DNA from: Roseibium alexandrii DFL-11 | GTDB taxonomy: Bacteria; Pseudomonadota; Alphaproteobacteria; Rhizobiales; Stappiaceae | Assembly (NCBI RefSeq): GCF_000158095.2 | Contig: NZ_CM011002.1 | Location: 1,441,228-1,505,227 of the forward strand | Length of the DNA: 64,000 bases | Direction: 5' to 3' | Shown: positions 8,485-18,366 of the stretch, piece by piece | Layout: each line of letters opens with the position of its first letter | How positions within the stretch are numbered: the stretch's first letter is position 1 | Notes under the pieces: model-generated | What the model saw: the letters and a program-made list of their open reading frames with translations, nothing else | What the model was told of the DNA's origin: nothing | Database searches by the model: none | Program-made: the position numbers and the translations under genes

Positions 8485-9234
8485 TCAGTTCGCGGCCCCG
8501 GTGCCTTCAATCGCTGCAAATCGCACACGGGCATCCGGCGCAGACCGCTTGTCCGCGATTTCCAGAATGAGCTTCTTGCGCACAGCCGCTGCGAACGTGT
8601 CCGCGCTGTCGGCCGTCACCACAAAGGATCCAGGACCACCGATGATCTCGGAGAAAAACCGGTCTTCCAGATTGTAAGACACCGGACGGCCGGAACAGTG
8701 ACGGCACAATACCGCAAGACCATTTATGACGATGCCGGAATTCACAACAGCGTCTCTGGCCTCAGTGATGCTTGGCCCGTTCCAGTTGTTGGCGCTGTCC
8801 GCCGACAAGTCGATCACCCGCCGCAATCCCTTGTATTCATTGGTGTCGATCAGCTCCTTGCCCTTTAGGAGCGCTGCCCCAATCGCATTGCGGCCAAACG
8901 CCTGACGGGGCGGTGCCATCAAACGCTCTGCAAAGAGCTGCGCGGACTGCGGTCCGTCGATCACCATCCAGTCGACCACGACGTCCTGGGAAAACATGTC
9001 CGCCCATTCGACATAGGTGATGGCGATCTTGCCATAAGCGTTGTCGGCAATGGCGTTCAGGACCTGCGGGTCAGTTATCGCTTCGGCATAGCCCTGGCGC
9101 TGGAACCTGATTTCCGCGTCGTCAATCGACCCCGTCGCGTCTGCCAGAAGCACAAGTTCCAGATCAAGTTCCTCGGACGCAGCAGACACAATCAATCCCT
9201 GCAACAAGACAACTATGATCACAATTATCCGCAT
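8485..9234 (-). CDS. Secreted DUF1194 (von Willebrand A-like) protein
   Basis: 249 residues with a signal peptide (MRIIVIIVVLLQGLIVSAAS). The mature part begins with LVLLADATGSID, a MIDAS-like D-x-T-x-S variant, as in DUF1194 proteins that adopt a von Willebrand A fold. A GGAGG lies directly against the ATG at 9243, so the ATG at 9234, nine bases after it, is the better start. It has two cysteines close together (CRHC). Function is unknown; such domains usually bind proteins through a metal. It is convergent with bchJ and 32 bases from its stop. Confidence 0.85.
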   Translation of the reverse strand: MRIIVIIVVLLQGLIVSAASEELDLELVLLADATGSIDDAEIRFQRQGYAEAITDPQVLNAIADNAYGKIAITYVEWADMFSQDVVVDWMVIDGPQSAQLFAERLMAPPRQAFGRNAIGAALLKGKELIDTNEYKGLRRVIDLSADSANNWNGPSITEARDAVVNSGIVINGLAVLCRHCSGRPVSYNLEDRFFSEIIGGPGSFVVTADSADTFAAAVRKKLILEIADKRSAPDARVRFAAIEGTGAAN

Positions 9235-9847
9235 GGTCTGCATCCTCCGCTACAACTCAGAAGATAGCTAGTGCCTGCTACCGGATCAGAAAGGGAGGCG
9301 AATAACATTTGTGCAGGTCCACCGGCCTTGTTCCGTTCAGGGGAATATCGGTCGCTCTCCCGCATCACGCACAAACAAGCCTTTTCTCAGCGTCTTACTG
9401 CGGCTGCGGATTTATACTTGTCAGAATTAATCGGCACTGGCCGTAATAAATCGGCACCAGAAAGTCTTAGCCGGGATTATCCGGGAATATGCAGGATTTC
9501 GCGGTTTTGATTTTTCAAGAGCAGCGGAACCAAACTCCGCTTGCTGGAAGAGTGCGCGGCTGCCCCGCTTAAAACCCAAATTTTCGAAAACAATTGATCC
9601 AAATAAGAACAAGCTGCTCTTTTTGCCTTGATCATTGCCGCCGTACCTTACGCGCTGACCTTTCTATCGATTGGAACCTTTACCCTTGGCTCCGGGCGGT
9701 CAATGTTGAGTGTTGGAATTCAGAGAGATCACTGGCGATTTTCTTAGATTGGTGTGCTTTGAAATTGTCGAGGAAAGCAATACCGTAACCTTTGCCTCTT
9801 GTGATCATCATCGCCGGTTGCCACGGCCAGCCAATCTGGAAGCGTTT
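9235..9847. other. Non-coding stretch with two short phased repeats
   Basis: About 610 bases with no convincing gene. Two copies of AATCGGCAC begin at 9429 and 9449, 20 bases apart, and shortly after there is a tandem 10-mer CCGGGATTAT CCGGGAATAT (9471-9490). Both spacings are whole helical turns, which suits a protein-binding region for the downstream cytochrome or the divergent DUF1194 gene, but no known site is matched. Confidence 0.4.
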
Positions 9848-11800
9848 ATGAAGTTCATTCCCATTCTGGCTACAACGCTTGTCTCGCTCTTTTGGCCACT
9901 TGCGCCTCTAACAGCGCAAACGCCGGCACATCCCGACTACGCAGGCAGCCAGACATGTGTTGGATGCCATGAAGCAGAGGCTGAATCCTGGGCAACGTCT
10001 CATCATGCAAAAGCATGGATGGAGCCTTCTGAAACAACCGTCGACGGTGATTTTGGGGGCGTTGAATTCGCGCACCGGGGGCGAACGACCCGGTTCTTTC
10101 AAAAGGATGGAGAGTACTTCATTGAAACGACCGACTTTCCTGACGGACCCACAACACTAAAGGTGGTGGGTGTCGGTGGCATATATCCGCTCCAGCAATA
10201 CCTGATCGAAACCAAGCCGGGACGCCTGCAATCCCTTGACATCGCCTGGGATCAGGACCTGAAGACCTGGTATCACATCTATGAGGGTCAGGAGCTGAAA
10301 CCGGAAGACGGCTTTCACTGGAGCGGACCTTACAAGAATTGGAATGCCCGCTGCGCCGAGTGCCACGCAACCGGATTTGAAAAAAACTATGATCCGCGCG
10401 AGCGCCGCTATTCAAGTATGCAGGCGGAAATCGGTGTCGGCTGCGAAGCCTGCCACGGACCGGGCGAGGCTCATGTCACTTGGGCAGAACATCAAGGTGG
10501 AGCGAGCAAGAGCCCGTTCCCGGGTCTAGGACCAACCGGCTTGATGGTGGCCTTTAGCGAAAACAACGCCGAAACAGAAATCCAGCAATGTGCCGGGTGC
10601 CATTCCCGCCGGGAAGCCTTTGAGGACGGGAATCCGCTCCCAGGGACACCTTTCCACGATGCCTATCGGCTGGCGCTTTTGCGGAACGGTCTTTATCACG
10701 CCGACGGGCAAATCCTGGATGAGGTCTATGTCTATGGCTCGTTCCTCCAGTCCAAAATGTATGACAAGGGGGTGCGTTGCTCCAACTGCCACGAGCCGCA
10801 CAGCGGAGCGCTGCGCGCGCAAGGCAATGCCATCTGCACCCAATGCCATTCAGAGGCTGGCAACACGCGCTTTCCGAGCTTGACGCTGAAGGTCTATGAC
10901 GACCCATCTCATCACTTCCATGAAACAGATACTGCGGACGCTCAATGTGTGTCCTGCCACATGATCGAGCGCACCTATATGGGGATCGATGAACGCCGGG
11001 ATCACTCGTTCCGTGTTCCGCGCCCGGATCTCTCCGCCGCGATCGGGACGCCAAATGCCTGCAACGATTGTCATACAGAAAAAACGCCGGATTGGGCGTC
11101 AACAGAGCTCCAAACGCGCTTTCCGGACAGCCCGCACCGCGGCCCCCATTTTGGCGAAGTCTTTCACGCAGCAAGAAACGGAGCTTCCGGGATCGGGCCC
11201 GATCTTCTCCAAATTGCCCACCATGCCGCATTTCCAGCAATCGTGCGGGCATCGGCGCTTGACTTGTTGAGTACCAGTGATGGCTCGGACCTGTCCGGTA
11301 AAACGGATACCCTTCTTGAAGATGATAGTCCGATTGTTCGGGCCGCAGCGCTGAAACTGCTCCAGAGGTTGCCACCTCAAGCCCGATTGGTTCCGGTGCT
11401 GAAGGCCTTGGACGATCCATCAAAGGCCGTTCGGATCGAGGCCGCCCGCCAACTACTCGGGCTGCAAACCGCCCGTTTGCCGGAAAATTCACTTGCAAGC
11501 GCCCGATCGGCGTCCAAAGAATGGCAAGCAGCGCTTGCCAACAAGACCGATTTCCCGGAAACGCATATGGTCATCGGTGGGACCAGCCTCGCAATGCGCA
11601 ACTGGCCGGCAGCAATTGCTGCCTTTACAGAGGTCACACGCCTAGATCCGCAATTGGTCCAAGCGTGGGTTTTTCTTGTCCGGCTCAATCTCGCGCTTCA
11701 AAATCCGGCTGCGGCCGAGCTTGCCCTTCAGAAGGCGCTGCTTGCCAACCCGGAGGCGCAAGAATTGCGCGCGTTGCGTGAAAATTCAATTTTGCAGTAG
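9848..11800 (+). CDS. Secreted octaheme c-type cytochrome with HEAT and TPR segments
   Basis: 650 residues. A signal peptide (cleavage after PLTAQ) is followed by eight CxxCH heme motifs: CVGCH, CAECH, CEACH, CAGCH, CSNCH, CTQCH, CVSCH and CNDCH, all before about residue 410. The spacing resembles the cytochrome c554/multiheme family. From about residue 440 the chain becomes alpha-helical HEAT-like repeats (DDSPIVRAAALKLLQRL, DDPSKAVRIEAARQLLGL) and ends in TPR-like helices. It acts in the periplasm, probably as an electron-transfer or reductase subunit. No partner oxidoreductase is adjacent, so it appears to stand alone. The ATG at 9848 gives a proper signal peptide and has GGAAG upstream. 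Confidence 0.9.
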   Translation: MKFIPILATTLVSLFWPLAPLTAQTPAHPDYAGSQTCVGCHEAEAESWATSHHAKAWMEPSETTVDGDFGGVEFAHRGRTTRFFQKDGEYFIETTDFPDGPTTLKVVGVGGIYPLQQYLIETKPGRLQSLDIAWDQDLKTWYHIYEGQELKPEDGFHWSGPYKNWNARCAECHATGFEKNYDPRERRYSSMQAEIGVGCEACHGPGEAHVTWAEHQGGASKSPFPGLGPTGLMVAFSENNAETEIQQCAGCHSRREAFEDGNPLPGTPFHDAYRLALLRNGLYHADGQILDEVYVYGSFLQSKMYDKGVRCSNCHEPHSGALRAQGNAICTQCHSEAGNTRFPSLTLKVYDDPSHHFHETDTADAQCVSCHMIERTYMGIDERRDHSFRVPRPDLSAAIGTPNACNDCHTEKTPDWASTELQTRFPDSPHRGPHFGEVFHAARNGASGIGPDLLQIAHHAAFPAIVRASALDLLSTSDGSDLSGKTDTLLEDDSPIVRAAALKLLQRLPPQARLVPVLKALDDPSKAVRIEAARQLLGLQTARLPENSLASARSASKEWQAALANKTDFPETHMVIGGTSLAMRNWPAAIAAFTEVTRLDPQLVQAWVFLVRLNLALQNPAAAELALQKALLANPEAQELRALRENSILQ

Positions 11801-12017
11801 GAGTTCAGCTGGAAGGTACCAAGGTCGCACAAGTCGTCATGGGCCCGTTGTCCAAAACCGGTTAGCCGGCCCAGTGGAAAAACACCAAGTCCTACATAAA
11901 GTCTCACGTTATTCTGGACGTCGCGAGGCTTATCATTTTCACAAAGCGACAAAGAACAATGCTACAACGACGGCAATAAGATAAGCGACCAAGTGTGTGA
12001 GTGTATCAGGCGGCTTG

Positions 12018-13260
12018 ATGAGATTTTTGTTTGTGCTCGCGGTTTCAATTGTCGTTGCGTCCTGTGCTCCAAACCGGCCGCCTGCCCTACCCACAGATTA
12101 TTCGGATTCGGTAATGCCGTGGGGTGTGGTTGATATCGATGCGGATCCGCCCGCTGTTGTTCTTCCTGGCCGGCGGATAAACAGCTTGCCAAGCAGCGCA
12201 TCGGTTGTGAAGGATCTGCGGCGTGGCCGGTCAGGCTCGTATGAATATCCTGTTCTCTCGATTTCCGGCGGCGGATCCCACGGTGCCTGGGGCGCAGGCT
12301 TTCTGAAAGGTTGGTCTGAGACCGGGACGCGCCCTGATTTTCGGGTCGTGACAGCAATGTCGGTTGGCGCTCTCTTGGCAACACCTGCCTTTTCTCGGGC
12401 CTGAATACGATCGGATCCTCACGCGTTTTTTTGTCGAAGGCAAACAGTCTGAGTTTTACCGGGTCGGGCCGGGAACCATCATCGGCGGCTTGCTGGGTAG
12501 CGGGCACTTTGCAGACAACACACCCGGGCTCAAACTCCTAAACGAACTGCTAGACGACACAGTAATTGACGCCGTCGCCAGGGAGTATCGCAACGGACGC
12601 CGGCTGTATGTTTCGACCGCAAATTTCGATAACAATCGCTGGACACTCTGGGATTTGGGTGCGATTGCCGCGTCTGGGGAACCGGATCGTTATCACCGTT
12701 ACCGGCAAGTGATCCTTGCTGCAATTGCATTGCCTGCTGCGTTCCCACCTGTCTACTTCCCTGTTGAGGTTGCCGGGAAAACCTACGGGCAGATGCATCT
12801 GGATGCCGGCACGAATTTCGTTTTCTTCGGATCCTTCATGACCGGCACAGATGCCGCTGCACTCGCAGAAGCAAACCTACAAGTTGATGTTGAACCTGTT
12901 GTCTATGCCTTGATGAACACACAGCGGGAGCCAAACTTGGCGGCGAACCCATCAGGTGCGCCTCTCGACCTTGCCGGACGGGCCTACCAGCGGATCGGCC
13001 GATTTGCGTCCTACGCGGCACTGGACCGGCTTTGGGTGTATGCAACCGAAAGGGATGCCGAGGTTCGAATTGCGTATATCCCTGATGACTTGCCGATCCC
13101 ATTTGATGTCTTTGAATTTCCCCAACCGCAAATGTCGGAACTCTTTGACGAGGGACGGCGCGCTGCGGCAGGGTATCCGTTCCTCAACAGGCCACCGGAT
13201 TTGCCGCCGCCGCCGCCGAGTGACACTGAAAAAAGCCATGTAAACGCCAGGGTGAATTGA
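12018..13260 (+). pseudogene. Patatin-like phospholipase lipoprotein, single frameshift
   Basis: Begins with a lipoprotein signal (MRFLFVLAVSIVVASC, Cys16). A glycine-rich oxyanion loop (SISGGGSHGAWGAGF) and the nucleophile segment TAMSVGALLATPAF follow; the first glycine of GxSxG is alanine here. The frame then stops at 12404. Reading resumes one base earlier as FLGPEYDRIL and runs to 13260 with the second catalytic residue in LDAGTNF. Removing one T from the TTTT run at 12390-12393 restores a single frame of about 413 codons. It is an outer-membrane or periplasmic acyl hydrolase by family. One homopolymer indel may be a sequencing error, so the gene may be intact in the cell. Confidence 0.82.
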
Positions 13261-13284
13261 CGGCCTAAATCGTGCCAGGTGGAC

Positions 13285-15975
13285 CTATTTCGGACCGCTG
13301 GCCTTCGGGATAACGCACGGTTTTTCCGAACCTGCATTATCATTCCCAGCGCCCCCTGCCCCAAAGACAGCGCCGAGAATATTCAAAGGCGTTGAAACGA
13401 TTTCAGCGACCGCACGTCCAGCACCCCCGCCGGACAAAACGACGATCTCGGGCCCTGCCAAAGGCCCTCGAACAGCGAATGTTGTTACGATTTCGACCAA
13501 ATCAGGACGCTTTGCCCTCGGAACAAACTCCAGGACGATGGTTCCATTTTTCAAATCGACGGATCCTCCACCAACGATTTGAACATTGTCTGTTTCGATC
13601 ACAATCGACCTGGATGACCCAACACCATTCTTGAACGACATTGGTACCTTGGCACACACAAGTTTGGCCGTCCCATCCCCGTTACCGGAGCCAAACATCC
13701 ATCGGATCAGGCTCATGCCACTCAGGTCAATGATCCGGGAACCGACAGTGCCGCCCCAGACCGATACAGCCGTCTTACCGCTCACCGACTTGATGATTTG
13801 ATCGAAAGAAACGCCAGCACCTTTAATATCATAGCTTGCATAAACACTGCCGGTGACGATGGGATCCAGTCCCAAGTAACTTAGCAATGCCCCAAGCTTC
13901 AACTTTTCGATCCGGCCATCCAGGGAGAAATTTGGAGCCTCCGATTTCAGATCAACATCAAGACTGCTTTCTGCGGAGCCGCCAATAAATTGAAACCGAA
14001 CCGGATCGAGCCGCACCAACCGTTCGCGGTAGGAAAGCTGGGCCTCCAACCCGCTTGCAGCCTCTCCGGCTTCCGCAATGCGATCGACTTGAATGGTCAA
14101 ATCGGCACTCAAGGCATCCATTAAATCAGTATCGATCTCAACCGACACCTCATTGCCTTGGTTGTCTTGCCCTCCAGACAGGAACAACGCTGTACGAACA
14201 GTCCTCTGGATGTCCTTTAGGTGGACAAGCTCAGAGAAAATACCGCCGTTAAGGGCAATATATCCATCGGCCCGCCGGGCACTCAAATCGCCTGATAAAC
14301 GTGTTTCGTCCACGGCCAGTTCGCCTGAAAAACCGACCTCCTCGCTGCCGTAATACGCATGGCCGGTAAAATTTGCTTGCCCTTGTGTAACTGCTTCAAG
14401 ACCCAATCGGTTTCCAAGGCTTGCGATGTCGGGCACATTAACAGCTGCCCGAATGGCTGGATAAATGTCGCCACCTTTCTCAAAATCCTGACGATCCAAA
14501 GCTAACGAAAAGAAGCTGGTCTCTTGCGCTGCAAGTTTCAGGTGCGTCATCGACAAGGTCCCGCTCTCGTCACTCAGCGACAGCGTTCCCTGCAACCGGC
14601 CTAAATCACCCTTTTGATCTGGATCGGGCCAGCCTAGCAGCTGCGCAGTATCCAGATTGAACCGCCCCTCAACATCGATGCCTTGCAACTGAAGTGCGTC
14701 ACGCATGTTGCCGTCAAAGGCATAAACTGGAGGGTCCGATTGTCCGGCAACCACAGACAAACCCAATAGCGCCAATTTGCCTTCCGGGTCCCGCACAATT
14801 CGATCGACCTGAACCGGCCCAATCCTCTGAAGTTCGCCGGACGCCAGGTTGGTCTGGACTGTTAGATCAGCAATAAAGAAGCGCTCCCGGTCTCCTTTGA
14901 TCGCGCCCGAAAACCGTTCAACATCCACCTGGAAAACGGATTGAGGCGCAATGTCTTGAGAACGGCCCGTCTCGACATCGACCGCAAATTCGAGATCCGC
15001 GCCTTCACCGCTGACCATATTTTGGACGGCCCCAGATATTGAGACCGATGCAATGTTCTCAAGCTGCAGGTCAAGCTGGAGTTCGGTCATGGCGAGCGCA
15101 TCGATTGACCCGGCGTGACTGGCGGTCATGGATGCCGTTCCCTCTATCACACGTCTCAGATCCAAAAGGTCAAGCAGGTTACCCAATGACGAAATTGATA
15201 CTTCAAGCTTTGCAGCGACCGCGGCTATGGGCTGACGAAGGTCCAGATCGCCGGACGTGCGCAATTCGCCCCCCGGCAAGCCGATTTGCAAGTCAAAGGG
15301 TCCGGTTTTGCTGCCATCAGCACTGTTGTGCGGATTGGTAAAAACTGCCAACAAAGTTGCCGGCGTATCGTCGACCCGCAGTTTGGCCTCAACGAGCAGG
15401 TCTGAGCGAGACGCGCTTGCCTGTGATGACAGTTTATCGACGACGATCTCGTATCCCCATCCGTTCCCTTTGTCCGGATCTATCAGGACGATGTCTTCCA
15501 AAACGAGGTCTTCCGACATCGGATCTGTGAGCAGACGGGTCGGCAGACCGGCAAAGTTTCCAAGGTTCGAAACAGCGTCATCTTCGGCATTCTCCGGCAA
15601 CTCGCCGGCCAAATATACCGTCACACCACGTAACAGGATCGCCGATGGTTTCGGGTCTCCGGACAAGAGCGCATGAAGCGGGATCTTGACATCAACATGG
15701 TCGATGGCGTGCCATGGGGTTTCATTTGCGGCCGGATCACGGCGCGCGAGCCGGATGTCGCTTGCAGAAAAACCAATCAACGGCCCGAGACCGACCGTCA
15801 CATCACCGCCGATTTCGACTTGTCGTTCAAGAGCTTCGGTCAGGGCATAGGCTGCGACGGCGGTTCGAAGCCCACTTGCAAATGGCGTATACAGAACCGC
15901 TGCGACCAACATGATGCTGATAAAGAACACGAGCAGCCCTGCACCAAGGGTTCGCTTGAGGCTCGGCATCAGCAT
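13285..15975 (-). CDS. AsmA-family envelope protein (paralogue 1)
   Basis: 896 residues with one N-terminal membrane anchor (residues ~11-32, GLLVFFISIMLVAAVLYTPF) and a long beta-rich periplasmic body, ending in an AsmA-like segment with the signature GVGSSRSIVIETDNVQIVGGG and a terminal NDNAGSEKPCVIPKASGPK. AsmA-like proteins span the periplasm and are implicated in phospholipid transfer to the outer membrane. It ends 25 bases from the convergent patatin gene. A paralogue of nearly the same length, with the same ending (KPCVLPKTGGPK), lies at 30198-32843. The start could also be Met3. Confidence 0.9.
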   Translation of the reverse strand: MLMPSLKRTLGAGLLVFFISIMLVAAVLYTPFASGLRTAVAAYALTEALERQVEIGGDVTVGLGPLIGFSASDIRLARRDPAANETPWHAIDHVDVKIPLHALLSGDPKPSAILLRGVTVYLAGELPENAEDDAVSNLGNFAGLPTRLLTDPMSEDLVLEDIVLIDPDKGNGWGYEIVVDKLSSQASASRSDLLVEAKLRVDDTPATLLAVFTNPHNSADGSKTGPFDLQIGLPGGELRTSGDLDLRQPIAAVAAKLEVSISSLGNLLDLLDLRRVIEGTASMTASHAGSIDALAMTELQLDLQLENIASVSISGAVQNMVSGEGADLEFAVDVETGRSQDIAPQSVFQVDVERFSGAIKGDRERFFIADLTVQTNLASGELQRIGPVQVDRIVRDPEGKLALLGLSVVAGQSDPPVYAFDGNMRDALQLQGIDVEGRFNLDTAQLLGWPDPDQKGDLGRLQGTLSLSDESGTLSMTHLKLAAQETSFFSLALDRQDFEKGGDIYPAIRAAVNVPDIASLGNRLGLEAVTQGQANFTGHAYYGSEEVGFSGELAVDETRLSGDLSARRADGYIALNGGIFSELVHLKDIQRTVRTALFLSGGQDNQGNEVSVEIDTDLMDALSADLTIQVDRIAEAGEAASGLEAQLSYRERLVRLDPVRFQFIGGSAESSLDVDLKSEAPNFSLDGRIEKLKLGALLSYLGLDPIVTGSVYASYDIKGAGVSFDQIIKSVSGKTAVSVWGGTVGSRIIDLSGMSLIRWMFGSGNGDGTAKLVCAKVPMSFKNGVGSSRSIVIETDNVQIVGGGSVDLKNGTIVLEFVPRAKRPDLVEIVTTFAVRGPLAGPEIVVLSGGGAGRAVAEIVSTPLNILGAVFGAGGAGNDNAGSEKPCVIPKASGPK

Positions 15976-16017
15976 GGTCGGCGTCCCTGATCCTCAGGCT
16001 TGGTTGCCAAGCCGCGT

Positions 16018-17439
16018 TTACTGTTCGTCCGCCAGTTTCGCACGCGCTTCATCAAACGCTGCAAACTCCTTGAACGCGACATAGTAGGTGTAGATGTTCT
16101 TGACGTATTTTATCGGTTCAACACCCGCTGCCTTGGCAACTTCCCATTCGACGCTGTCGAACCAGGTGTTGGGGTCACTTGCTTTCTTGCGGACCCTGGC
16201 AACACGGTTTGGTCCAGCATTGTAGGACGCAAGAACGAACAGGATCTTTTGGAATTCCGGGATATCTGCGTCGGGAAAGTAGGTGTCTGCAACGAACCGA
16301 TTGTATTTTGCACCTGCCTCTATGTTGCCTTCAAGATCCCGAAAATTCTTGATGTTGACGCTTTTGTCTTTTGCAGTGGATGGCAAGAGCTGCATGATAC
16401 CCACGGCGCCTGCATGGCTTTTGGCATTGTTGTTAAACCGGGATTCCTGGAACGCCTGCGCCGCCAACAGATAAGGGTCAATGTTGTATTTCTTGCCCAT
16501 TTCATCAAAGAGGACCATTAGCTGTTCCAGTTTCTCCTGGTACGCTTCGATCTTCGGGTTCACGATCCTGTTTGTGTCTGAAAAATAGCGTTTCGTCAGA
16601 ATGTTGCCGAGTTCCGTGCCGACTTTCGCAGTTTTCATGAAGCCGTCGACCTCGGCCTTCATTAAGGGACTGTCCTTGCGGATGGCCCAGGCAATCTCTG
16701 CATCTTCTCGCAAAGGGGCGGTCTCGTGCACGACAAGGTTCTTGAAAACCGGTGCCCATAGGGCCGCGGTATAGTCGTCGACGACAGTAGCCTTGATCAA
16801 ACCTGTATCGACCATTTCCAGAAGGTCTTCGTCTTCAAAAAACTCCGAGACTTCGATAATTTCCACTTGCTCAAGATTCTTTGCCGCTAACGCCTCATTC
16901 AATTGCACCAAGCTCTCAAAATAACTGGAAGAGGCCCGGATATGAATTTCCATACCTGCAAAGTCTTCGACAGACGTTGGTTTCTTGTCTTCTACTGCTG
17001 TGACAAGGACTTCGTTCACACCGGTGTGGAGTGGATCTCCAAAGTCGACAGTTTCCAGACGTTCCGGTGTCACCGTTAGGTTGGCAACAACCACGTCGCC
17101 CTTTCCCTCGACCAGATCGGGCAACAAACGATCCCGTCTCGTCGGAATGAGTACGACAGCGATCTTGTCCGTTTCGTTCTTGATGCCCTTGTTGATGTGG
17201 GTGTCAAAGGCGCGCAGAAATTCCACTGCGAGGCCATGTTCCTCGCCATCTGAAATGAAGTAATCCGTTAGGGAATACGAAATGAGTGCACGGACAATCT
17301 TGTCCTGTTTCATCTCGTCAAAATCGCCAAGGAAAGGCTCTTGAACGGCGCGGATCATTTTTTCAGCGCGCTCCAATGCCTGCGCTGGAGCGATGCTTGC
17401 TACGGCAATCATACCTGCAAAGAGACAGCGAAGTATCAT
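16018..17439 (-). CDS. MltF-like lytic transglycosylase with solute-binding domain
   Basis: 473 residues. A signal peptide (to PAQA) precedes a type-3 solute-binding domain (about residues 30-290, with DRLLPDLVEGKGDVVVANLTVTPERL cut here to its core GDVVVANLT) and a C-terminal soluble lytic transglycosylase domain. The latter shows the catalytic Glu in ESRFNNNAKS, the motif GAVGIMQLLPSTA, and ASYNAGPNR. This is the MltF layout: peptidoglycan cleavage controlled by ligand binding, in the periplasm. The ATG at 17439 has GGGAGG upstream and gives a clean signal peptide, unlike the longer frame to 17541. Confidence 0.9.
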   Translation of the reverse strand: MILRCLFAGMIAVASIAPAQALERAEKMIRAVQEPFLGDFDEMKQDKIVRALISYSLTDYFISDGEEHGLAVEFLRAFDTHINKGIKNETDKIAVVLIPTRRDRLLPDLVEGKGDVVVANLTVTPERLETVDFGDPLHTGVNEVLVTAVEDKKPTSVEDFAGMEIHIRASSSYFESLVQLNEALAAKNLEQVEIIEVSEFFEDEDLLEMVDTGLIKATVVDDYTAALWAPVFKNLVVHETAPLREDAEIAWAIRKDSPLMKAEVDGFMKTAKVGTELGNILTKRYFSDTNRIVNPKIEAYQEKLEQLMVLFDEMGKKYNIDPYLLAAQAFQESRFNNNAKSHAGAVGIMQLLPSTAKDKSVNIKNFRDLEGNIEAGAKYNRFVADTYFPDADIPEFQKILFVLASYNAGPNRVARVRKKASDPNTWFDSVEWEVAKAAGVEPIKYVKNIYTYYVAFKEFAAFDEARAKLADEQ

Positions 17440-17495
17440 ATCGTTCCTCCCACAAAGCTTATCCTGCGGACTTCCGTTCAATCGCCGAAGGGTGT

Positions 17496-17816
17496 TTATC
17501 GGCCACCTCGCTGGCGCACACATTCGTAACCGACGACGCAACTCTTGTTGTCTTTTGTTGGCGCTGTAACCGGGATCAGAGCAACTTGTGGATCAACGCA
17601 TTGTTCAACGCTGGCAACGACCTGCTCGAAGGCCTGGTTTCCAGTCTTAAAATTGGCCCGTCCCTGCGATTTCGTGTAATTCTGCGCAGCCTCACATGTC
17701 ATGGAGTTTGTGTCCGGCGCCCGTTGGGCATGGCCGATTGATGGAGGGAGTGCCAGGAATGCAAGCGCTCCAATGACCAGATGAACCCTCAGATCTTCAA
17801 TATTCCAACGGTACAA
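17496..17816 (-). CDS. Small secreted Cys-containing protein, TTG start (106 aa)
   Basis: The frame is open well upstream, but the only well-placed ribosome site (GGAGGA, 8 bases before a TTG at 17816) sets a start that gives a signal peptide (LVIGALAFLALPPSIGHAQ). The mature part is about 75 residues with three cysteines (MTCEAAQ, EQCVDP, KSCVVGYEC has two more), so disulfides are likely. No family recognised. It follows the glycine-zipper and MORN genes in the same direction and precedes the transglycosylase gene. Confidence 0.65.
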   Translation of the reverse strand: MYRWNIEDLRVHLVIGALAFLALPPSIGHAQRAPDTNSMTCEAAQNYTKSQGRANFKTGNQAFEQVVASVEQCVDPQVALIPVTAPTKDNKSCVVGYECVRQRGGR

Positions 17817-17901
17817 GATCGGTGTCCTCCAAATGATAGGTGCCGGGGGCAACGAGCCTTCATGACCTCGCCTGCTTGTGAACAGGACCGAAGCACACGG
17901 G

Positions 17902-18366
17902 TCATCCGCCCCGCATATGATCCAAAAGCGCCTGTGAGGGCTGACCGGTGACCAACAAGCCGTTGGCCTGCTGATAGGCGCTGATGGCCTGAGCCGTCCC
18001 GGGACCCATGCGTCCATCAACAGCGCCCGGATCGTATCCCTTTGCAGCGAGTGCCCCTTGAATCCCGGAAACGAGCGGACTGGACGCGGACACAGGCGCC
18101 GCAGGGCGCCGCAATTCACGTTGTTGACGCTTTTGGTCATTGGCGCCGACGATTGCACCGCCAACGCCGCCCACCAGAGCGCCAACGGCCGCACCGCGGC
18201 CACCTCCAATAATGCCGCCAATGGCAAGCCCGCCAATCCCGCCAATCACGCCACTTTTAAACGGATCGGCCAGTGCAGGCGCAGGCGTGAGCAGCGCCAC
18301 AGATAGGGCACAGACTGCAATATGGAGCCGAGTTACGGAGCGAGTTCTTTGAACGCCGGTTATCAT
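17902..18366 (-). CDS. Glycine-zipper protein with peptidoglycan-binding domain
   Basis: 154 residues: signal peptide (to ALA), a glycine-zipper membrane stretch (GVIGGIGGLAIGGIIGGG and VGALVGGVGGAIVGAN), a Gln/Arg linker, and a C-terminal PG_binding_1 domain (IQGALAAKGYDPGAVDG, then GTAQAISAYQQANGL). Such proteins anchor to the outer membrane and bind peptidoglycan. The start overlaps the stop of the MORN gene by four bases, so the two are translated together. Confidence 0.88.
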   Translation of the reverse strand: MITGVQRTRSVTRLHIAVCALSVALLTPAPALADPFKSGVIGGIGGLAIGGIIGGGRGAAVGALVGGVGGAIVGANDQKRQQRELRRPAAPVSASSPLVSGIQGALAAKGYDPGAVDGRMGPGTAQAISAYQQANGLLVTGQPSQALLDHMRGG

